Notes under the pieces: generated by a model
Seen by the model: only the letters and a program-made list of their open reading frames with translations
The model's database searches: none
Told to the model about the DNA's origin: nothing
Program-made: the position numbers and the translations under genes
Assembly: GCA_023135215.1 (NCBI GenBank)
Contig: JAGLTP010000310.1
Span: 1 to 6,220, forward strand
Origin: Candidatus Heimdallarchaeota archaeon
GTDB taxonomy: Archaea; Asgardarchaeota; Heimdallarchaeia; Heimdallarchaeales; Heimdallarchaeaceae
Length of the DNA stretch: 6,220 bases
Direction of reading: 5' to 3'
Shown here: piece after piece, positions 1 through 5,005 of the stretch
How the letters are laid out: every line of letters begins with the position of its first letter
Numbering within the stretch: position 1 is the first letter of the stretch

Positions 1-8
1 GTTGTCAT
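1..8 (-). CDS. Possible start of a further minus-strand gene (only the first 8 bases present)
   Basis: On the minus strand an ATG at 8-6 is followed by ACA AC, and the frame leaves the window immediately. The first ten bases of the window are identical to those covering the dppC start (1301-1310), so the protein would begin Met-Thr-Thr/Asn-like, as DppC does. A TATA-like box sits about 30 bases upstream on the same strand. Nothing of the product can be read. The position just downstream of dppBC makes a missing transporter component (ATPase, binding protein or second permease) an attractive guess, but this is inference. The match could also be chance. Confidence 0.3.
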
Positions 9-35
9 TTTCCCAATATATTATATGCAAATTAC

Positions 36-43
36 TTTAAATA
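36..43 (-). promoter_or_regulatory. TATA-like box facing the left edge
   Basis: The minus strand reads TATTTAAA here, a good archaeal TATA-box shape. Transcription starting about 26 bases downstream of its centre would begin near base 13-14, giving a leader of only about six bases before the ATG at 8. A second A/T run (minus-strand TATAATATA, about 17-25) is too close to that ATG to serve the same start. Support is by shape and spacing only. Confidence 0.35.
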
Positions 44-126
44 CACAAAAATTTTCCAGAAAAAAACTTCTCCCTCCCAGTGATTGGTCTACATCCGGTT
101 GTGGAAATATAGTTTACCGAATAATA

Positions 127-149
127 TGATAAGCGAGAACAGCTTATCA
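127..149. repeat. Perfect 8-bp inverted repeat with 7-base spacer
   Basis: TGATAAGC at 127-134 is exactly complementary to GCTTATCA at 142-149, separated by seven bases (gagaaca). It lies in the gene-free stretch, about 90 bases past the end of dppC and about 85 bases upstream of the T-A-T-T-T-A-A-A box of the possible next gene. It could be a dyad operator for a dimeric regulator or a hairpin in the 3' end of the dpp transcript. No T-run directly follows it on either strand, so it is not a classic intrinsic terminator. Confidence 0.5.
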
Positions 150-171
150 AACTATAATCTGTAAATTGATT

Positions 172-221
172 AAAAAAGGAGAGAAAATTATCCCCACAAA
201 ATAAACAAAATGAAAAAAAAA
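172..221 (-). terminator. T-tract transcription terminator region after dppC
   Basis: Reading the minus strand past the dppC stop codon at 241, a run of nine T (positions 221-213) comes about 20 bases later, inside a very T-rich stretch. A second run of six T follows at 177-172. Archaeal RNA polymerase terminates at T-tracts without needing a hairpin, so this pair is a likely end for the dppBC transcript. The call rests on base composition and placement only. Confidence 0.5.
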
Positions 222-240
222 GGGTTTGAAAGAAGGTTTT

Positions 241-1308
241 CTAATCCTTCAGTCTTGGATCTAAAGCATCTCTTAAAGCGTCACCAAATAGATTGAATCC
301 TAATACCGTAAAGAAAATGAACAAAGCCGGGAACATGGGCATCCACGGGTACTCTAGCAATTGATCTTGCCATTTGTTAAGATCGTCACCCCAGGAAACA
401 ATGGTTGCGTCACCAAAGCCGAAGAAGGCTAAGGCTGCGAATAGAAAGATTGTACCTGCTATACCTAGCGTTACGATAATAATCAACGGTGCCAGTGAAT
501 TCGGCAGAATATGTTTGAAGATAATCCTCATATCCGACGCTCCGAGCGCCCGTTCTGCCTCCACGAAATCCTGTTCTTTTAGTGAGAAGAAGTTTGACCG
601 AATAATCAGTGCTGTTCCTCCCCAACCGATCAAGGCGAAGAAGATAACTACTACCGCGTACTTTCCACCCGGCACTTTAATGTCTTCGAATAAAACGATG
701 ATGAAGATCATCAAAATAAATTGGGGCATAGAGTACAGTAGTTCGATTACTCTTTGTAAAATATCATCAATCACTCCTCCATAAAATCCTGCTATAGAAC
801 CTAAAAAGGTTCCAATAATAACCGTCGTCATCTGACCTATAAAACCAAGAGCTAATGAATTTGTTGCTCCAAAGAAAACTCTGGATAACATGTCTTGACC
901 ATTGCCATCAGTGCCAAATGGGTGCATAAATGATGGTGGAAGTTTTACTTGATCAGCGAACTGATAGGTAGGATGGTTGAATAAAACAATAGGATTTGCT
1001 TTGCTTACTCCAGGTATCCATAATTCAATATACAGATTGTTTAGACTTGCAGGGTTATCTGGGTTTCCCCAAAGAAGACCTACTTCTGGCTTGGTTAACC
1101 ATGCGTCGAATTGTAGAAGTATCCATGAAACAAAAGCCATGAGTATTAGAAAGATAACAATAGCGAGACCTAACATCCCCATTTTGTCTTTCTTGATACG
1201 TCTCCAAACAATGGACCATTGACCGGCACCTTTCATGGTTTCGATTTCTCTTAAGGTTTTTTCGTCTAAAATGAATTCGTCAGTTTCAATATTTTCAATA
1301 GTTGTCAT
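241..1308 (-). CDS. dppC: Peptide/nickel-type ABC transporter permease, DppC/OppC family
   Basis: This 355-residue inner-membrane subunit pairs with DppB to form the channel of a binding-protein-dependent importer for peptides or similar solutes. Family marks are the HPFGTDGNGQDMLSRVFFGA segment (129-148), the cytoplasmic EAA loop that contacts the ATPase (about 245-270, with EAERALGAS and ILPN), and the GDALRDALDPRLK tail (342-354). About six membrane spans can be seen: 45-66, 155-178, 190-208, 218-236, 273-298 and 325-343. It is longer than the usual 280-310 residues because of a 40-residue cytoplasmic head and about 60 residues between span 1 and the GTD motif, roughly 30 more than in E. 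coli OppC. The ATG at 1308 is supported by a GGTGA ribosome site 4 bases upstream, and translation is probably coupled to dppB. Substrate cannot be told from sequence; no matching DppD/F ATPase is present in the window. The gene symbol is family-level. Confidence 0.95.
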   Translation of the reverse strand: MTTIENIETDEFILDEKTLREIETMKGAGQWSIVWRRIKKDKMGMLGLAIVIFLILMAFVSWILLQFDAWLTKPEVGLLWGNPDNPASLNNLYIELWIPGVSKANPIVLFNHPTYQFADQVKLPPSFMHPFGTDGNGQDMLSRVFFGATNSLALGFIGQMTTVIIGTFLGSIAGFYGGVIDDILQRVIELLYSMPQFILMIFIIVLFEDIKVPGGKYAVVVIFFALIGWGGTALIIRSNFFSLKEQDFVEAERALGASDMRIIFKHILPNSLAPLIIIVTLGIAGTIFLFAALAFFGFGDATIVSWGDDLNKWQDQLLEYPWMPMFPALFIFFTVLGFNLFGDALRDALDPRLKD

Positions 1309-1312
1309 TTGT

Positions 1313-1317
1313 TCACC
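1313..1317 (-). promoter_or_regulatory. Ribosome-binding site of dppC, abutting the dppB stop codon
   Basis: The minus strand reads TAAGGTGA then ACAA then the dppC ATG. GGTGA matches the archaeal 16S rRNA 3' end (UCACC) and stands four bases before the start. The dppB stop codon TAA (1320-1318) directly abuts it. This fixes the dppC start and indicates translational coupling of the two permease genes. Confidence 0.75.
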
Positions 1318-2325
1318 TTAATATTTGATCCTCGGGTCAATGAATACATACGTAATGTCCGTCAGTAACCTAGCTATTAGGAAAAGGAACGGAAAGATCG
1401 TGTTCGTAGCCATCATCAAAGGATAATCCCTGAACAAGGCTCCGTTAAGGAATATTGTTCCTAGCCCTGGCCAACCGAAAACTCGTTCAATCATAACTGA
1501 TCCTCCGAGTAATCCTGGCAATGAGCTTCCAATGATAGTAACTATTGGTAATAATCCATTTCTAAAAGCGTGTTTGTAAATTACTGATCTGCTGTCTAGA
1601 CCTTTCGCTTTCGCTGTCGTAATATAATCCTGTCTTAGGATTTCCAGCAGTTGAGATCGTACCAATCTTGCCATAAATACTAGTCCCCCTATTGTTAGTG
1701 CTAGTACAGGCAGCGACAGATATTTGTAAAACTGCCCGTTTAGTAAGATCGGTTCTCGGAACGCATCCCCTTCTGCTACTCCGGTAAAGTCGAATAGATA
1801 ATATGATACTAACATGATTAGTTTTGCTAACCAAAATAGGGGCATAGCATAACCTAATAGCATTGCTACAGTTAATGATCTATCCCAGAACGAATTTTGT
1901 CTTGTGGCTGAAACCACTCCTATTGCTGTAGCCAACAATAATGAAAACATGAACGCTACTATATTCAAAATAATAGTATATTTTGCATGTTCTGAAATAA
2001 TTTGCGCTATTGGTCTACCTGTCCCCGCTTTGGTGTAGTACCAACTGGTACCAAAATCTAACCTCAGCAGATCACTCACAAAGTCGATATATCGTTTAAA
2101 CCAAGGTACTGTATATAGATCGCTATCTAATAATCCCATATTTATTGCTTCTCTGTTATACGCAGCGTTGTAACAGTCTTCTGTTTCACAGTGTATAAGC
2201 CCAATCCGTATAATAACCGGGTCTCCTGGACTTATGTTAATTAGTGTAAAGTTCATCAAAGTTACGCCTAGCATAATAGGGACTATGTAAATGACTCTTC
2301 TAATTATATAACCTCTTAGCGACAT
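1318..2325 (-). CDS. dppB: Peptide/nickel-type ABC transporter permease, DppB/OppB family
   Basis: This 335-residue membrane subunit is the partner of DppC and has the usual family length. It starts MSLRGYIIRRVIYIVPIMLG, the classic cytoplasmic head and first span (about 10-31), followed by SPGDP (32-36). A long outside region with LDFGTSWY (89-96) follows, then spans at about 116-140, 152-176, 203-220, 256-276 and 307-327. The EAA loop is in the relaxed DppB form (about 232-261, TAKAKGL and NGLLP), followed by the hallmark ERVFGWPGLG (280-289) and the DPRIKY tail (330-335). Two cysteines, C46 and C51, lie in the outside loop and could form a disulfide. A GGAG ribosome site 8 bases upstream supports the ATG at 2325. 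It is the first gene of the dppBC unit, with its own promoter and an inverted repeat in the leader. Substrate is unknown; the symbol is family-level. Confidence 0.95.
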   Translation of the reverse strand: MSLRGYIIRRVIYIVPIMLGVTLMNFTLINISPGDPVIIRIGLIHCETEDCYNAAYNREAINMGLLDSDLYTVPWFKRYIDFVSDLLRLDFGTSWYYTKAGTGRPIAQIISEHAKYTIILNIVAFMFSLLLATAIGVVSATRQNSFWDRSLTVAMLLGYAMPLFWLAKLIMLVSYYLFDFTGVAEGDAFREPILLNGQFYKYLSLPVLALTIGGLVFMARLVRSQLLEILRQDYITTAKAKGLDSRSVIYKHAFRNGLLPIVTIIGSSLPGLLGGSVMIERVFGWPGLGTIFLNGALFRDYPLMMATNTIFPFLFLIARLLTDITYVFIDPRIKY

Positions 2326-2333
2326 AATAAATA

Positions 2334-2337
2334 CTCC
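2334..2337 (-). promoter_or_regulatory. Ribosome-binding site of dppB
   Basis: The minus strand reads GCGGAG, with GGAG at 2337-2334 standing eight bases before the ATG at 2325. That is a normal distance for a Shine-Dalgarno site, so dppB is probably translated from a true leader, unlike the ATPase gene ahead of it, which has no such site. Confidence 0.6.
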
Positions 2338-2351
2338 GCGAAGAATATTTT

Positions 2352-2386
2352 TAACACTTTATTGGAGTAATTTTCACTCAGTGTTA
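2352..2386 (-). repeat. Nested inverted repeat in the dppB leader (possible operator or RNA hairpin)
   Basis: TAACACT (2352-2358) and AGTGTTA (2380-2386) are perfect 7-bp inverted arms. Inside them GAGT (2365-2368) pairs with ACTC (2376-2379). As minus-strand RNA this folds as a 7-bp stem, a one-sided six-base bulge, a 4-bp stem and a seven-base loop, ending about 15 bases ahead of the GGAG site. If transcription starts from the TATA box at 2406-2415, the repeat begins almost exactly at the start point, the classic place for a repressor. Both readings are inference; only the complementarity is seen. Confidence 0.5.
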
Positions 2387-2405
2387 TGAAAAATGACTAA
2401 CATGC

Positions 2406-2415
2406 CTTTATAAAA
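2406..2415 (-). promoter_or_regulatory. TATA box of the dppBC unit
   Basis: The minus strand reads TTTTATAAAG, a strong archaeal TATA element. The predicted transcription start is near 2385, giving a leader of about 60 bases that holds the inverted repeat and the ribosome site. A second run, TATATATAT at 2440-2448, could be an alternative or overlapping promoter. No T-tract separates the ATPase gene from this region, so read-through from upstream is also possible. Confidence 0.55.
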
Positions 2416-2513
2416 CTTCTGAAGAGGCGCTGAGGAAAGTATATATATCTCTTAATTTACAGTCTATCTCTGCCAAACCGTGAGAAAGCGTTCTAATCTG
2501 CTTAAAACGAGTA

Positions 2514-3296
2514 TTAATCTATAACGGGTTCTTCGTTGATTTGGTCAAACGAGATTTTTCCGTCATGCATGTGCAAGATTCTTCTTGCTCTTTTTGCTGC
2601 TGCGAGATCATGAGTTACTAAAATAATTGCAGTACCCTTTTCTTTGTTCAACTCTTGAAATAAATCCAGTATAGTTTGTCCTGTTTTTGTATCCAAGTTT
2701 CCGGTTGGCTCATCCGCAAGGAGTAGGAATGGATCATTAATCAGAGCTCTCATAATTGCTACTCTTTGTCTTTCTCCTGAACTTAATTCTTCTGGGAATT
2801 TATCTCTAAGGTATTCCAGCTTAAATTCCTCAATAATTCCATCTACTTTCTTTTTTCTGGTTTCGTATGGTATGGAATCAAATACCAGAGGTAACTCTAT
2901 ATTCTCAAAGCTTGTTAATCCTTCAACTAGATTAAAGAACTGAAAAACAAATCCCAAATTTTTTCTCCTGAAGTTAGTTAACTCTGAAGTTGTCTGTCTC
3001 TTCTGTAAAGATCTAATCGTTCCTTTGACTCCTTTCTTAAACACAGATCTAGATGAACCTGCCTTAGTTAATTTGTTTAGATTAGTTCCATTGATCGTAA
3101 TGCTTCCAGTAGTTGGAATCTCTAGCGTTCCAATTAGATTTAACAAAGTAGTCTTCCCGCTCCCGCTTGGTCCTACAATTGAAGAGAATTCACCTTCCCT
3201 AAAATCTACAGACAATCCATTAACTGCACGAACTGTGCTATTACCTACTTGAAATGTTTTTGTTAGGTTTTTACAGACCACAATGTTTTTCGTCAT
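2514..3296 (-). CDS. ABC transporter ATP-binding protein, LolD/MacB family
   Basis: This 260-residue cytoplasmic ATPase has every functional motif intact: Walker A GPSGSGKT (42-49), Q-loop Q119 (GFVFQFFNL), signature LSSGERQRVA (171-180), Walker B LLLADEP with catalytic E196, D-loop GNLD (199-202) and H-loop H229 (VTHD). GFVFQFFNL and ADEPTGNLD are typical of the LolD/MacB/FtsE group, which drive FtsX-like permeases in export, lipoprotein release or mechanotransmission, not of DppD/DppF. Residues about 76-108 form a K/R/S/T-rich insertion before the Q-loop that most relatives lack. I chose the ATG at 3296. The longer frame from a GTG at 3320 adds a hydrophobic stub (LLFLFIQ) coded by a T-tract, and the family normally starts just ahead of the first strand. 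No MacB-like permease adjoins it, so its partner is unknown. Interaction with DppBC is possible but not supported by family. Confidence 0.92.
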   Translation of the reverse strand: MTKNIVVCKNLTKTFQVGNSTVRAVNGLSVDFREGEFSSIVGPSGSGKTTLLNLIGTLEIPTTGSITINGTNLNKLTKAGSSRSVFKKGVKGTIRSLQKRQTTSELTNFRRKNLGFVFQFFNLVEGLTSFENIELPLVFDSIPYETRKKKVDGIIEEFKLEYLRDKFPEELSSGERQRVAIMRALINDPFLLLADEPTGNLDTKTGQTILDLFQELNKEKGTAIILVTHDLAAAKRARRILHMHDGKISFDQINEEPVID

Positions 3297-3306
3297 CTGA
3301 ATAAAT

Positions 3307-3348
3307 AAAAAAAGAAGCACTAATAAATGTGTTTAATGACATAAAAAA
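3307..3348 (-). terminator. T-tracts ending the coiled-coil gene transcript
   Basis: In the 70 bases between the coiled-coil gene and the ATPase, the minus strand has runs of six T (3348-3343) and seven T (3313-3307), both within 60 bases of the stop codon at 3367. T-tracts are the usual archaeal termination signal. If they work, the coiled-coil gene and the ATPase are separate transcripts despite being close together. Confidence 0.4.
3321..3328 (-). promoter_or_regulatory. Candidate TATA box of the ABC ATPase gene
   Basis: The minus strand reads ATTTATTA. Counting about 26 bases from its centre puts the transcription start near 3298, two bases before the ATG at 3296, so the messenger would be leaderless; this fits the lack of any ribosome site there. 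A rival element (TATTTTTTAT, 3350-3341) would start transcription near 3320, at the alternative GTG. The sequence does not settle the choice. Confidence 0.35.
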
Positions 3349-3366
3349 TACGAACCAAATCTTTTG

Positions 3367-4845
3367 TTATACTAAGGTCGGCTTGAAGAAGGTAATTTCC
3401 TTTGTTAAATTAAAGTAAGCTATTTTTCCTTCAATCTTTTTCTCGTTTTGAATAGCTCGAAATTCACAGATGATTGCTGGAATGTATATTACATGAATAG
3501 TAATCTGATCAATTGATGTTTCATATTCTTTTATTTTACCAAAAATATCTTCCCTTGATTCTTCTTCCAACCATCCATTAATAGATGAAAACAGTGCTAA
3601 GTCATAATTTTCTCTTATTTTTTGTGTAGCAATTTGCTGGTCTTCTGTCAACAAAATTTCGTTCCATAGATCGACTGCGTCTTGAATTTCCTTTGTTTTA
3701 TCAATATCTCCTTGCAGATGCCTCTTCTTGCTTTGAAATTCTCTTAAACTTGTAACCAATTCTTTTTTCTTTTCTCTTGTTATTTTTTTCCCTCTCTTCT
3801 CTTCTATCTTATACCTCTTAGTTTTTCCGTTAATCTGCCGTTGTTCTTTTCTAAGTTTTAGATACTCTATCTGTGTTTCTTTGCTTAATTCTTTGTGCCT
3901 TTTCTGTAAACCTTCTATTTGCTCTTTGAGATCTTTTGAAGCTTCAAGAAACTCTTCAAAATCCTTCCATAACCCCTCTCCCTCTGAAATCGTTTGCTTT
4001 AATTCTTCTAAAAACTGGTAAATTTCAACACTGAAGCTTTTAACATCCTTTATTTTTTTCTCGTATGCTTTGATGAATTCTTGAATTGTAATAATATCTA
4101 CCTCAACTAAATGTATGTTTTCAGGATTTATTTTTCTAAGGTCATCTTTTGCCTTAATATTAAGTATTTGTGTAATTTTTAACTGTAATTTACTCATTGC
4201 TTGATTCCAGATGTTAATTTCATTTGAGTCTAAAGTTGGTATTTCTTTAGTTCCAATTGATTGTAGTTTGAGATGTTTTCTTGAGCCTTCCACATATGTT
4301 GGTATTGCCATCTCTCCTGTGCTTATAGAAACTGTGATTTTATATTTTCCATCAATTTTGAACAAAGCGAAAGGAAATCCTACATTGAGTTTTTTTCGTA
4401 AGGAAATGTTTTCTAAGGAATGAAATTTAGATTTTATTTTTCTAACTATCTGTTCATCACTTATATCTTCAATCTTGAAGTAAAAATCTTCTAACTGTAC
4501 TTCCGTACCTGAATAATGCTGAATTAGTTGTTCCTCTATCTTTAGTAAATATTCAATAGTACCTTCTTTCAGCTTACCCTTTTCTTTAGTCTTTATTTGT
4601 CCTTCTTCATTCTTTATTTTATCAGTGTGTTTTTCAACTTCTTCTAATTCACTCTCTTTTACTATTTGTGCTGACGCAAGTTCTTCAGAAGCTGATTTAT
4701 CTTCACTAATTCCTTTAACATCCTCCTCTTTTGTTTTCTCTCCTATGGATAGTTCTGGAGTGTCTTGGACAACTTTCTCAAGTTTTTTAACTAAATTTAG
4801 AAAGCTTGCGAATGTTTGAGGTTCATCTTGAGGAGAATCGTTCAT
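3367..4845 (-). CDS. Unrecognised coiled-coil protein, 492 residues
   Basis: I do not recognise this family. It has no signal peptide and no membrane span, so it is probably cytoplasmic. Residues 1-95 are low-complexity and charged (E, K, S rich) after a short hydrophobic-patterned helix (11-27), and are probably disordered. About 95-235 looks like a mixed alpha/beta domain, with a strand-rich part at 157-186 (FPFALFKIDGKYKITVSIST). About 250-400 is a long, strongly charged helical region with heptad-like spacing (KDLKEQIEGLQKRHKEL, 304-320), probably a coiled coil broken near 338-355. About 447-492 is a beta-rich tail holding the only cysteine (C460). Length and order suggest a scaffold, tether or dimerising protein. 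No catalytic motif was seen. It starts at the ATG at 4845 behind its own TATA box and is divergent from the zinc-ribbon membrane gene. It is visibly AT-richer than dppBC. It is very likely a real gene because the frame is long, uninterrupted and compositionally protein-like. Confidence 0.88.
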   Translation of the reverse strand: MNDSPQDEPQTFASFLNLVKKLEKVVQDTPELSIGEKTKEEDVKGISEDKSASEELASAQIVKESELEEVEKHTDKIKNEEGQIKTKEKGKLKEGTIEYLLKIEEQLIQHYSGTEVQLEDFYFKIEDISDEQIVRKIKSKFHSLENISLRKKLNVGFPFALFKIDGKYKITVSISTGEMAIPTYVEGSRKHLKLQSIGTKEIPTLDSNEINIWNQAMSKLQLKITQILNIKAKDDLRKINPENIHLVEVDIITIQEFIKAYEKKIKDVKSFSVEIYQFLEELKQTISEGEGLWKDFEEFLEASKDLKEQIEGLQKRHKELSKETQIEYLKLRKEQRQINGKTKRYKIEEKRGKKITREKKKELVTSLREFQSKKRHLQGDIDKTKEIQDAVDLWNEILLTEDQQIATQKIRENYDLALFSSINGWLEEESREDIFGKIKEYETSIDQITIHVIYIPAIICEFRAIQNEKKIEGKIAYFNLTKEITFFKPTLV

Positions 4846-4878
4846 TTATTGTGACCAAATTAGATTCCCACAAAGAAT

Positions 4879-4886
4879 TATTTAAA
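4879..4886 (-). promoter_or_regulatory. TATA box of the coiled-coil gene
   Basis: The minus strand reads TTTAAATA. Transcription would start near 4856, leaving a leader of about ten bases before the ATG at 4845. No strong ribosome site is present in that leader. Shape and spacing both fit an archaeal promoter. Confidence 0.55.
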
Positions 4887-4962
4887 GTGCTCGAAATGGG
4901 GATTTTACAATTTCTCTAATCTTGGATTATCCTACTCATAATATGTGGGTATTGCTGAATAC

Positions 4963-4970
4963 TATAAATA
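4963..4970 (+). promoter_or_regulatory. TATA box of the zinc-ribbon membrane protein gene
   Basis: TATAAATA on the plus strand predicts transcription from about 4990-4993, some 14 bases before the ATG at 5006. GGTGA at 4990-4994 could serve as the ribosome site, though 11 bases from the ATG is slightly far and it would sit at the very 5' end of the messenger. This box and the one at 4879-4886 face away from each other across a 160-bp divergent intergenic region. Confidence 0.55.
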
Positions 4971-5005
4971 ATAAAGTCAAGATAAATTGGGTGAGTAACA
5001 TTTCT

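Noticed and set aside
24..128. Plus-strand frame of 34 codons (starting MQITLNTQ) in the gene-free left end
   Set aside because: It is short, has no ribosome site, no recognisable features, and is not distinguishable from chance.
374..784. Plus-strand open frame of 136 codons inside dppC
   Set aside because: It lies fully opposite a DppC gene with clear family motifs, has low-complexity content, and has no promoter or ribosome site of its own; it is a shadow frame.
1562..1834. Second minus-strand frame of 90 codons inside dppB
   Set aside because: It overlaps the well-supported dppB frame and encodes Ser/Arg/Thr-rich sequence with no recognisable domain; a shadow frame.
3297..3320. GTG start at 3320 extending the ABC ATPase by eight residues
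   Set aside because: The extra residues come from a T-tract between genes, are not seen in the family, and the ATG at 3296 stands at the expected N-terminus.
4867..4949. CCCACA (4867-4872) and TGTGGG (4944-4949) as a shared operator pair in the divergent promoter region
   Set aside because: Only six bases match and the two copies sit at different positions relative to their TATA boxes, so chance is the simpler reading.
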